Shown: positions 53,794 to 62,500 of the stretch, piece by piece
How the letters are laid out: each line of letters starts with the position of its first letter
How positions within the stretch are numbered: position 1 is the stretch's first letter
Origin: Nannocystis sp.
GTDB taxonomy: Bacteria; Myxococcota_A; Polyangia; Nannocystales; Nannocystaceae
DNA: 64,000 bases
NCBI GenBank assembly: GCA_016712315.1
Contig: JADJRG010000029.1
Location: 930,001-994,000, forward strand
Direction: 5' to 3'
Program-made: the position numbers and the translations under genes
The notes under the pieces: generated by a model
Told to the model about the DNA's origin: nothing
What the model saw: only the letters and a program-made list of their open reading frames with translations
Databases searched by the model: none

Positions 53794-54519
53794 ATGCGGA
53801 CGATCGAGATCGCGCGCACGGCCGCCTCTGCTCGCGTGGCGGCGACGAGCGCCGTGCTCGGCTCTTCGCTCGCGCTCACGGAGGCGCGCACCCAGGGCGT
53901 CTCGCTCTTTGAGCGACGGACGCCCATGCACTGCGTCCTCTTCGGGCGGAGCCGCCTCGAGATCGACGGTGTGGTCCGCAGGTTCGACGGCCCCGTGGCG
54001 ATCCCCGCGGGCGCGCGCCACCGCGTCGTCGAGATCGAGGGCGCGTACGGCTGCGTCGCGTACCTCGACGCGCGCCGCTACGGCTTCGACGAGGTCTCGC
54101 GGCTCGCCGAGCGCTGGCACGGCTTCGTCCCGGGCCGAGACGATCTGCGCGAGGCCTACGGAGATGCGCTCCACGCGGCGCAGCGGCGCATCGATCCACG
54201 CCTTTCGCGCGCCCTCGACGAGTTGGGGCGTGAGGGCGCCACGGTCGAGTCGGCGGCGGCGCGCGCGGGCCTGTCGCCCAGCCGCCTCACGCACCTGATG
54301 AGCGAGTCCCTGGGCCCTTCACCTGTCGTGTACCGCGGCTGGTTCAAGCTGAGACGCGCACTCCACGCAGCGCTCGTCGAGCGGCTCGATCTCACGAGGG
54401 CGGCCCACGAAGCGGGCTTCGCCGACTCGGCCCACCTCACACGCACGACAAAGCACACGATGGGCGTCGCGCCCGCAGCGATGCTGCCACCGAAGGTCTT
54501 CCTCGTGGACGAGGGCTGA
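53794..54519 (+). CDS. AraC-family transcriptional regulator
   Basis: This 241-residue regulator has an N-terminal cupin-like part (LFGRSRLEIDGVVRRFDGPV, PAGARHRVVEIEGAYG) and a C-terminal double helix-turn-helix: VESAAARAGLSPSRLTHLM, then LTRAAHEAGFADSAHLTRTT ending in the usual MGVAPAAM-type tail. ATG 53794 is supported by the start-proximal TAGGAT; an open frame from 53734 adds nothing protein-like. The divergent membrane protein at 53257-53700 is its likely target. The ligand is unknown. Confidence 0.9.
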   Translation: MRTIEIARTAASARVAATSAVLGSSLALTEARTQGVSLFERRTPMHCVLFGRSRLEIDGVVRRFDGPVAIPAGARHRVVEIEGAYGCVAYLDARRYGFDEVSRLAERWHGFVPGRDDLREAYGDALHAAQRRIDPRLSRALDELGREGATVESAAARAGLSPSRLTHLMSESLGPSPVVYRGWFKLRRALHAALVERLDLTRAAHEAGFADSAHLTRTTKHTMGVAPAAMLPPKVFLVDEG

Positions 54520-54684
54520 GGGTCTTTGACCCTGGAGCGGCGAGACGGCGGCGAGCGTGAGATCCGCTGGTGGACCTGCGCCGGCCGCCGCATCAACAGC
54601 GCCCTCCAAGCGCTCGTTGACCCCAGCGATCGGCTCGCGTATCCCAGGCGGCCCCGAGGACGCCAGGGCCCGCGACGCGAAACC

Positions 54685-55755
54685 ATGACGACGCCCCCCG
54701 CTCCCCAGACCACCCGAGTCGCCCTCGACCGCGCCCCCAACCGGATCGCCACCCTCGTCGCCGCCGCCCTCGCGCTCGCCGGCGGCGCCCTCCTCGTCGT
54801 CGGCGTGCGGGCCGGATGGGGCTTCCTCCCGCTCTTTTGGAGCGGCGTGCTCGCGCTCGCCGGCGGGACCGCGCTCCTCGGCCGTCTCCGCGGCGGAGGC
54901 TTCGCCGCCGCCCCCTGCCCGCGCTGCGGCGCCCCGCTCCGCTTCACTCACATCGCCGCCGCTCGGACCCTCCGCTGCGACGCCTGCGGCGGCTGGTCAT
55001 CCGGCCGCGAGACCATGCAGGCGATCGCCGACGATCACCTCGCCGACGAGCCCGTGTTCACGCTCATCGCCCCGACCGGCCCCCTCCGCTGGCCGCGCTC
55101 CCCGAGCGGCGCTCCCCTCTGCCCGGTCTGCGGCGGCGAGGCGCGCCGCGAGCGGATCGTCCAGGCCAGCGATCCGACCGGCGCCCTGGTGGCCGCGGTC
55201 GCGCCGATCAGCCTCCGCACCCTGACCACCCTCACGGTCCCCGCCTGCGACGCGCACGACGACGGCGTCGCCCTCACCGTCGTCGACGGCGTGGTCGAGC
55301 TCGCCTTCCGCTCGTTGCCCTACAGCCGCGCCTTCGCGGCCCTCAACCCCGCGACCGCCCACCCAAAGGCCGCCTCCGCGCCCGTCGAAGCCGAAGCGCC
55401 GCCCCTCCAGACCCTCGCCGACTACCTCGCCACCGACCCGCCCGATCGCCACGCGATCCGCCGACCGCTGGCGTGCCCGGCCCATCACGAGCCGATCATG
55501 ACCGCGCTCGGCTACGGCACGACGATGGAGTACCTCCCCTCGCAAGAGTGGATGGAGAGCGCGAGCGACCACCCCTGCGGCCTCGACATCGGCGAGTCCC
55601 TCGACCTGCCGAGCGCCCCCCTCGCCCGCGCCCGCGCCGTGCCCCAGCGCCTGACCTTCTGCTGCGCCTGCGTCCTCGGCATGGCCGCCCGCCACGGCGG
55701 CCTGAGCCCGGCGAGCCGGCGGCGGCTCGAGGAGCGCTCGGGGCGGGCGCGCTGA
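54685..55755 (+). CDS. Membrane protein with zinc-ribbon-like Cys motifs
   Basis: This 356-residue protein begins with two hydrophobic helices (IATLVAAALALAGGALLVV and FLPLFWSGVLALAGGTALLG). A cytosolic part follows with zinc-ribbon pairs CPRCGAPL/CDACGGW and a further CPVCGGE, then a C-terminal stretch with CPAHHEPIM and CCACVLG. TFIIB-like zinc-finger families use the CPRCG...CxxCGGxW pattern, and the CDACGGW here fits that class. Function is unknown. ATG 54685 was chosen because the first helix follows; the frame is open from TTG 54526 but that part is Arg-rich and not convincing. No promoter hexamer is visible. Confidence 0.75.
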   Translation: MTTPPAPQTTRVALDRAPNRIATLVAAALALAGGALLVVGVRAGWGFLPLFWSGVLALAGGTALLGRLRGGGFAAAPCPRCGAPLRFTHIAAARTLRCDACGGWSSGRETMQAIADDHLADEPVFTLIAPTGPLRWPRSPSGAPLCPVCGGEARRERIVQASDPTGALVAAVAPISLRTLTTLTVPACDAHDDGVALTVVDGVVELAFRSLPYSRAFAALNPATAHPKAASAPVEAEAPPLQTLADYLATDPPDRHAIRRPLACPAHHEPIMTALGYGTTMEYLPSQEWMESASDHPCGLDIGESLDLPSAPLARARAVPQRLTFCCACVLGMAARHGGLSPASRRRLEERSGRAR

Positions 55756-55795
55756 GCCGGCGCCCTGAGCGGCTCTGGCGACCCCGCCGCGGTGT

Positions 55796-55801
55796 TATCG
55801 T
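55796..55801 (+). promoter_or_regulatory. Putative -10 (TATCGT) with short leader
   Basis: TATCGT lies 20 nt before ATG 55822. GGAGGAG follows it, so here the leader would carry a ribosome-binding site, unlike the leaderless cases. Confidence 0.35.
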
Positions 55802-55821
55802 GGCCGCGGAGGAGCGGCGAG

Positions 55822-56997
55822 ATGCAGGGATCGAGCGCGCGGTTGTTCTACCTATCTCATCTTTGTACGGGGGCCCTCATCGCCGCGATCGGCTGCGCAG
55901 GCGGCGACGACGGCGGCGCGACGAGCGGCTCGACGAGCACAAGCGGCCAGGCCAGCGCGGGCAGCAGCAGCAGCAGCAGCAGCGAGAGCAGCAGCAGCCG
56001 CGGAGAAGGCGGGTCGGACAGCGCCACCACGGGTGACAGCGCGACGAGCACAGGCGCCGCCACCGAACAAAGCAGCGGCTCCAGCGCGGACCCCAGCACC
56101 GGCGACGAGCCCGCCGATCCCCGCTTGGAGGCGCTGATCACCTATGCGCCGCGGGTGTGGCTGCACTCCGAGGAGCAGTACTTCCCCTCCTCGGTCGAAT
56201 TCGCCTTCGCCGAGATGACCCGCTCCCTCGGCGGCGACGGGCGCTTCTGGATCCGCTCGAAAGCGGGCCTTGGTAGCCCCTCCGACACCCTGCCCTTCTT
56301 CGCCGGCGAGCTCGCGACCGCGCCCGTCTACGCCTTCTACGCCGATAAAGGCGAGGGTGTGATCGACCTCGTCTATTTCTTCTGGTACCCCTATAATCGC
56401 GGCAAATCGGCGGTGGATACGATCTGGGGCAACCACGTCGGCGACTGGGAGCACATCACCGTGCGCCTGCTGCGCGGCGACGACGAGTCGCTGAGCCCCG
56501 CGCAGGTCTACCTGTCAGCGCACAGCTTCGGCGGCGCCTACGACTGGCTCGACGTCGAGCGTTATGACGAAACACACCCGGTGGTGTACTCCGCGTGGGG
56601 TTCACACGGGCTGTGGCGCGACCCTGGGGACCACGTGTATATGACGATCGGCGAGGAGATCCTCGGCGTCTGCGCGACGCTGGTGTGTATCGACCTGGTC
56701 GATCGCACCGACGCCGGGATCGCCTGGGACACCTGGCAGCGCCTCGTCGGCTTCGACTACGGGGAGCAGACCGGGCTCGGGGGCGCGGCCTGGCCGGTAT
56801 GGATGGACGACGACTTCACTGCCCCGGGACCCGCGCCAGCCGAGGTGCCCGGCGGCGGGCCGATCTACCGCTGGGGTGACCCCGAGGACTGCTCGACGCT
56901 GGGCGTCGATATCAGCGACCTGATCGGTGTATGCCGCCTCGAGGACGGGCCGACGGGGCCCGTGTCCAAGGGCGTCTGGGGCGCCGAGCTCCAATAG
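55822..56997 (+). CDS. Vps62-like domain lipoprotein
   Basis: ATG 55822 (GGAGGAG upstream) gives a signal peptide ending in LIAAIGC (lipobox). A Ser/Gly/Thr/Glu linker of about 75 residues includes a (GCA)n-encoded Ser run. The C-terminal 280 residues resemble the Vps62 family: APRVWLHSEEQYFPSSVEF at the start, YPYNRGKSAVDTIWGNHVGD with the diagnostic GNHVGDWEH, and VYSAWGSHGLWRDPGDH. In eukaryotes Vps62 relatives are linked to sorting, while the bacterial members are secreted with unknown activity; the conserved His, Asp and Glu suggest a metal or hydrolytic site. Confidence 0.85.
   Translation: MQGSSARLFYLSHLCTGALIAAIGCAGGDDGGATSGSTSTSGQASAGSSSSSSSESSSSRGEGGSDSATTGDSATSTGAATEQSSGSSADPSTGDEPADPRLEALITYAPRVWLHSEEQYFPSSVEFAFAEMTRSLGGDGRFWIRSKAGLGSPSDTLPFFAGELATAPVYAFYADKGEGVIDLVYFFWYPYNRGKSAVDTIWGNHVGDWEHITVRLLRGDDESLSPAQVYLSAHSFGGAYDWLDVERYDETHPVVYSAWGSHGLWRDPGDHVYMTIGEEILGVCATLVCIDLVDRTDAGIAWDTWQRLVGFDYGEQTGLGGAAWPVWMDDDFTAPGPAPAEVPGGGPIYRWGDPEDCSTLGVDISDLIGVCRLEDGPTGPVSKGVWGAELQ
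55961..55984 (+). repeat. (GCA)n trinucleotide repeat
   Basis: A run of about eight GCA/AGC triplets encodes polyserine in the lipoprotein linker. Slippage here would change linker length in frame. Confidence 0.8.
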
Positions 56998-57095
56998 TCA
57001 TCAGACTGGCGCGCCTGGCGCAGCCGACCTCCGCGACCGCGAGCTCACCCGCCCAAACCCTTTCGCCGGCGCGCGGGATCGTCGACACTCCGGCG

Positions 57096-58343
57096 GTGTC
57101 CGCCTCGCACCTTGTCCTCGCATTCGCCTCCGCGCTCGCCCTCAGCGGCTGCACCGGAGGGGCTGGCTCTTCAGAGACCGACGCTAGCGCGACGGCGACG
57201 ACGACGACCGCGTCCTCCTCCTCCGCGAGCGAGACCGCGAGCGAGACGACCGCGGCCTCCGAGAGCGACACCGGCACGGACACCGGGAGCCCAGGGATCG
57301 ACTACAACGCCGCCGGTCCGCACCCGGTCGCGAACGATCGATTTGTCCTGAGCGCGGGCGATCGGGAGCTGCTCGTCGAGGTCTGGTACCCCGCCGATCC
57401 CGCCGCGGCTGAGGCCGCCGCAGCCGGCCAGTCGATCGCCGAGTTTGTCCCCGAAGGGCCGGATCGCGAGGCCTTCGACGCGCTCCTCGCCGCCCTCTCC
57501 CCCGCCGGCACGATCGGCACACGCACCCAGACCTCGGCCGCCTTCGCGGCGCCTCCTGCCGCGGGATCCTGGCCGCTGCTGCTCTTCTCCCACTGTCACA
57601 ACTGCGCCCGCTTCTCCTCGTACAGCCTGGCAGAGCACCTCGCGAGCCACGGCTTCGTCGTCGCCGCGCCGGACCACGCCGGCAACACCCTCTTCGACTC
57701 TGGCGCCCTCCTCAGCGACGAATTCCTGATGACCCGCGTCGGCGATCTCCAGGCCGTGGTCGACGCCCTGACCGGGGACGACGAGGCCCTGCCGAGCTCG
57801 CTCAAGGGCAAGGGCATCGTCGACGCCAGCAGGATCGGCGCCTTCGGCCACAGCTACGGCGCGGCGACGGTCGGCCGCCTCGCCCAGGAGGACGCGCGGA
57901 TCCTCGCGGCGATGCCGATCGCGGCGCCGGTCGAGAGCCCGATCTTCCCCGGCACTCAGGTCGCGGCGATCGAGCGGCCGCTCCTCTTCGTCCGCGCCGA
58001 GGAGGACAACAGCATCCTCGCGATCGGCAACAACCTGATCAACCTCAATTTCATGGGCGCCAACCCGCCCGTGTGGCTGGTCAAGGTCCGCGACGCCGGA
58101 CACTGGAACTTCTCCGACATCTGCGGACTGACGGACGACTTCGCCGCGGGCTGCGGTGAGGGGACCCGACAGACCGTCGCCGGTGAAGCCTTCACCTACC
58201 TCGACATCGACACCGCTCGCCGCCTCGCCGGCGCCTACGCCCTCGCCTTCTTCGACCTCCATCTCCGCGACAACGCCGACGCAGCCGCCTATCTGGCGAG
58301 CCCCGAGCCCGCCGAGTGGGTCGAGGTCTCGGTCCGCGAGTAG
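57096..58343 (+). CDS. Alpha/beta-hydrolase lipoprotein (PAF-acetylhydrolase-like)
   Basis: GTG 57096 gives a signal peptide ending in LALSGC (lipobox), then a Thr/Ser/Glu linker of about 45 residues. The hydrolase domain has VWYPADPAAAE, LLLFSHCHNCARFSSYSLAE, GFVVAAPDHAGN and the nucleophile elbow GHSYG in IGAFGHSYGAATV (Ser), with PLLFVRAEEDN (Asp region) and DAGHWNFSD (His). This layout fits plasma-type platelet-activating-factor acetylhydrolase and dienelactone-hydrolase-like esterases. Cys pairs (CHNC, CGLTDDFAAGC) suggest disulfides outside the cytoplasm. A GACACT hexamer lies 6 nt before the GTG. The substrate is unknown. Confidence 0.9.
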   Translation: MSASHLVLAFASALALSGCTGGAGSSETDASATATTTTASSSSASETASETTAASESDTGTDTGSPGIDYNAAGPHPVANDRFVLSAGDRELLVEVWYPADPAAAEAAAAGQSIAEFVPEGPDREAFDALLAALSPAGTIGTRTQTSAAFAAPPAAGSWPLLLFSHCHNCARFSSYSLAEHLASHGFVVAAPDHAGNTLFDSGALLSDEFLMTRVGDLQAVVDALTGDDEALPSSLKGKGIVDASRIGAFGHSYGAATVGRLAQEDARILAAMPIAAPVESPIFPGTQVAAIERPLLFVRAEEDNSILAIGNNLINLNFMGANPPVWLVKVRDAGHWNFSDICGLTDDFAAGCGEGTRQTVAGEAFTYLDIDTARRLAGAYALAFFDLHLRDNADAAAYLASPEPAEWVEVSVRE

Positions 58344-58449
58344 CGACGCCGACCGGGAGCGTCGGGGCAGCGCCGCCCACGAGTCGCTGCTCGCCGACGC
58401 GCGCGCGGGAGCGACCCCGTGGCCTACTCGAGGCTCTGGGGCCCGCGCC

Positions 58450-58626
58450 GCATGCTGTGATGAGTGTGTCCATTCACCTCAGGCAAAGGCGATTGTCGAC
58501 GGGGTTTATGGGGAGTATACGTGCATCGAGTGGGAAATGGAGACATTGTGTGGCCCCTCTGAGGAGGGTCCTAACTGTTGCTACGTCGTGGAACTCGGAA
58601 GAGGCTGTCTGGGGGGTGATTCGTAA
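58450..58626 (+). pseudogene. 3' remnant of a Cys-rich exported-protein gene, lower GC
   Basis: In the 344-bp space between two genes, the + strand reads CCDECVHSPQAKAIVDGVYG, then EYTCIEWEMETLCGPSEEGP and NCCYVVELGRGCLGG before TAA at 58624. Eight Cys in about 55 residues suggest an exported disulfide-rich domain. Base use is visibly less GC-rich than the surroundings. No start codon or signal peptide lies in frame upstream, so this is probably the broken end of a gene, perhaps acquired. The rest of the space shows nothing. Confidence 0.45.
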
Positions 58627-58687
58627 GCGCGGTCTCGGTGTGATCACACCGCTGGTCCGCTGCAGCAACGGACGGCGCGATCGATCG

Positions 58688-59410
58688 CTACGCCGATCGA
58701 AGAGCCCGCGCCGCCCGCAAGGCGAGGCCGGCCACGAGCGCGGGGGCGAGGACGACGCACTGCGCGGCGGCGCGGGGCGCGGGCGCCAGCTCCTCGGTCG
58801 CCTGAAGCAGCACGAGGTAGTCGTTCATGAGGGCGCGCAGCGGCGAGCGGGACGCGGCGGTGAAGAGCTCGAGGACCAGGTTCGAGCACAAGCGGCCGAG
58901 CGCCCGCGCCTCGCTCGCGGGCAAGGCGTCGAGGTAGGCGCAGTAGCTCGGGGCGAGGCCAGCGGCGCGGGCGCCGTCGCGGAGCAGGTCCATGTAGCGG
59001 CGCGAGGGCGGGCGCTCGCGGCAGCGCCGCCGCGAGGGCTGGGCGACGAAGGCGTGGGCGAGGACCGCCGCGCCGTCGTCGTAGCGGGTCGCGATGACCT
59101 CGACGACCGCGTAGAAGCGGTCGCCGCCCTCGCTCGCCACCAGCTCCGCGAAGTCGGCGCGGCTGATGCGGATGAGGACGCCGTGCACCGTCGCAACTGC
59201 CTCCGCGCGCAGGTTGGCCATCGAGGGCTCGACGGGCGGTACGCCGGGCATGTCGAAGGCGAGCCGCCAACCCGAGAGGGTCGCGCCGACCACCTCCAGA
59301 TCGCGGAGCTGGGCCCGCCTGGCGCGCTTCTCCGGGTGCATGTTGGATCCATAGGCGAAGTACCAGAGATCGCCGCGATCCGCAGAACTCGCCCCTCCTC
59401 CACCGCCCAT
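58688..59410 (-). CDS. Gamma-glutamylcyclotransferase-like (AIG2/GGCT) protein
   Basis: The N-terminal half has the GGCT-fold substrate loop YFAYGSNM (17-24), followed by GATLSGWRLAFDM and VHGVLIRISRADFAEL, then ASEGGDRFYAVVEV with the expected acidic catalytic region. The second half is Arg/Ala-rich and helical and ends with a hydrophobic segment (VVLAPALVAGLALRAARAL), so the protein may be membrane-anchored. GGCT enzymes cleave gamma-glutamyl peptides to 5-oxoproline, but many relatives have other roles. ATG 59410 was chosen because TACGAT lies 8 nt upstream. Confidence 0.85.
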   Translation of the reverse strand: MGGGGGASSADRGDLWYFAYGSNMHPEKRARRAQLRDLEVVGATLSGWRLAFDMPGVPPVEPSMANLRAEAVATVHGVLIRISRADFAELVASEGGDRFYAVVEVIATRYDDGAAVLAHAFVAQPSRRRCRERPPSRRYMDLLRDGARAAGLAPSYCAYLDALPASEARALGRLCSNLVLELFTAASRSPLRALMNDYLVLLQATEELAPAPRAAAQCVVLAPALVAGLALRAARALRSA

Positions 59411-59418
59411 TGCTGGCC

Positions 59419-59424
59419 ATCGTA
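59419..59424 (-). promoter_or_regulatory. Putative -10 (TACGAT) for GGCT-like gene
   Basis: TACGAT on the minus strand ends 8 nt before ATG 59410. Confidence 0.4.
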
Positions 59425-59526
59425 GCGGTCGCCTCGTGGGTGACCAAGGTCTGCGTCTATCGGCGTTCGGCGGATGTCTGCCCCGGCGGCAGATGAGGGC
59501 GGACATCGCCCGCTCAGAGCCCGGTG

Positions 59527-59532
59527 TATCCT
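59527..59532 (+). promoter_or_regulatory. Putative -10 (TATCCT) for HstK-type kinase
   Basis: TATCCT ends 9 nt before ATG 59542. Confidence 0.4.
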
Positions 59533-59541
59533 GATGCAGCG

Positions 59542-62500
59542 ATGAATCCGCCTGGCTATGAGGTGCGGGAGATCCTTCACCAGGGCGTGAAGTCGGAGAT
59601 CTTCCGGGCGACGCGGCGCGCGGACGGCCGCCACGTCGTGCTCAAGATCCCGCACGAGGACGGCAACCGCCACCAGCGCCTCGCCGAGCTCCGCCACGAA
59701 TTCCACGTCGCCGCGCGGGTCAAGGGCCCGGGCGTGATCGAGGTGCTCGAGCTGATCGAGGTCGGAGAGCGCCCCTTCCTGGTCTTCGAGGACATCGACG
59801 GCCTCTCGCTGGCGCGCGCCTTGCCGGCGAAGCTCAGCGTCGCGACCTTCTTCCCGGTCGCCCTCCAGATCTGCGACGCGCTGGCCGAGATCCACGCGCG
59901 CGGCGTGATCCACAAGGACATCAAGCCGCAGAACATCATCATCAACGCGAGGACCGGCCAGGTGAAGCTGACCGACCTGGCGATCGCGTCGCTCCTCGCC
60001 GACGAGGCGTCGACGCTCGCCCCGCCCGATCGGCTGGTCGGCACGTTGGCCTATATGGCGCCCGAGCAGACCGGTCGGATCGGCCGAGGGATCGACGCGC
60101 GAGCCGACCTCTACGCCCTCGGCGTCACCTTCTTCGAGCTCCTCGCTGGCCGGCGGCCCTTCCCCCAGACCGATCCGATGGAGCTGGTCCACGCCCACAT
60201 CGCCCGCGAGCCGCCGCGGCTCGTCGACGTCGACCCCTCGATCGGCGCGGAGCTCTCAGATCTGGTCGCGCACCTGCTCACCAAAGACGCCGATGCTCGC
60301 TACCGCTCAGCCTCGGCGGTGCGCGCCGATCTGCGCTACCTGCTCGAGGAGCGCGGCCGCGGCGCGTTCACCCCGTTCACGCCCGGCCGCCGCCACCGCG
60401 GCGCCGAATTCCGCCTGCCGCAGGCGCTCTACGGCCGCGAACGCGAGCGCGAGCGGCTCCTAGGGGCGTTCGCGTCGGCGGCGGCCGGCTCGCGCGCCCT
60501 CGTCCTGGTCGCGGGCACCTCAGGGGCCGGCAAGTCGGCGCTCGTGCACGAGGTCCACCGGCCGATGGTGGCCCGCCGCGGCACCTTCGTCGCCGGCAAG
60601 TTCGATCAGTTCAACCGGAGCGTCCCCTTCGCGTCGCTGGTCCAGGCGCTCCGCCTGCTCGTCGATCGTGTGGTCGCCGGCAGCGACGCCGAGGTCGAGG
60701 TCTGGCGCCGCCGCCTCCTCGACGCGCTCGGGCCGCTGGTCTCGGTGCTCCAAGAGGCCCTCCCGGAGCTCGAGCTGGTGGTCGGCAAGCACCCGGCGCC
60801 GCCGCCGCTCACCGGCGCCGAGGCGCAGAACCGCCTCCACCTCGCCGTCCTCCGCTTCTTCGCCGCCTTCGCCCGCGCGGACCACCCGCTCGTGATCTTC
60901 CTCGACGATCTCCAATGGGCCGACGCGGCCACGCTCGCGCTCCTCAAGGCGCTGGTCACCGATCCAGAGCTCGCCCACGTCCTGGTGATCGGCGCCTACC
61001 GGGATCGCGAGGTCGACGCCCATCACCCGCTGACCCGGGCCCTCCGCGAGATCGACGCGTCGCCCACCCGCGTCGTCCGGATCGCGCTGGGGCCGCTGGT
61101 CGCGGGCGACGTCCGCCGCCTGGTCGCCGACGCCCTGACTGAAGAGACAGGTGACGTCCAGAGCCTCGCGGACGAGGTCTTCCGCCGCACCGAGGGCAAC
61201 CCGCTCTTCGTCCGCGAATTCCTCAAGCAGATCGTCGCTGATCGCCTGCTCCGCTACGACGAGGCCGACGAGCGCTGGCGCTGGGACGTCGCCGAGATCC
61301 GCGCGGCGCCGATCCCCGACGACATCGCCGACCTCCTCCTCGATCGGATCCGCCGCCTCCGACCGGCGGCCCGCCGCGCCCTCGAGGTCGCCGCCTGCGT
61401 CGGCGTCGGCTTCGACCTCCAGACCTTAGTCATCGTCACCGGCGCCGACGAGGGTGAGCTCGGCCGCGGCCTCTGGGACGCGATCCAGAGCGGGCTGGTC
61501 GCCGCCCTCGACCCCAGCTACCGCCTCCTCCCGCACAGCGGCGCGGGCGGGCGCCCGCTCCGCCTCCGCTTCGTCCACGACCGGATCCGCCAGGCCGCGT
61601 ACTCGCTGGTGAGCCAGGAGGAGATGCCCGCGCTCCACCTGGCGATCGGCCGGCACCTGCTCGCCGCCCTGCCGAGCCGCGATCGCGCCGAATTCCTCGA
61701 CGCGGTCGATCACCTCAACCGAGGCCGCGCCCTCGTCGTCGATCCGTCCGAGCGCCGCGGCCTGCTCGCCCTCAACGTCGAGGCCGGGCGGCGCGCGCGC
61801 ACGGCGACCGCCTACGCCGCGGCCGTCACCTTCTTCGGCGCCGGCGCCTCCCTCGTCGACGACGACGGCTGGCGGAGCGACTACCCGCTCGCCTACGCGC
61901 TCCACCTCGGGCTCGCCGAGGGCCTCTACCTCGCCGGCGAGATCGACGCCGCCGACGCCGCCTTCGAGCGCCTCAGCGCCCGCGTCACCTCGCCGCTCGA
62001 CGCGCTCTCCGTGCGCAGCCTGCGGGTGACCCTCTACGTGGCGATCGGCCGCTCGACCCAGGCGATCGAGCTCGGGGTCGAGGCGCTCCGCCTGGCCGGC
62101 GTCGACATCCCGAGCGACGACGACGGCCTGGTGGCGGCCGCCGCGGCCGAGCGCGCCCGCCTCGACGAGCGCTTCGCCGCCCGCCCGCTCGGCGCGCGGA
62201 TCGACGACCCGCCCGCGCAAGACCCGGTGATCCGCGCGGTCATCAAGGTGATGACCGACCTGATGGCGCCGACCCAGCTCACCCGCCAGCGCCTCTTTGA
62301 GTACCTCTGCCTCAAGCAGATCAACCTCTCGCTCGCGCACGGGCACGCCGACGCCTCGCCCTACGGCTACCTGGTCTACGCCTTCTACCTGACCACCATC
62401 GCCGGCCCGGTGCGCGAGGCCTACGACTTCGGCGAGGCGGCGCTAGCCCTGAACGAGCGGCTCGGCGCCGTCGACCAGAGCTCGCGCCTCAACTTCGTCT

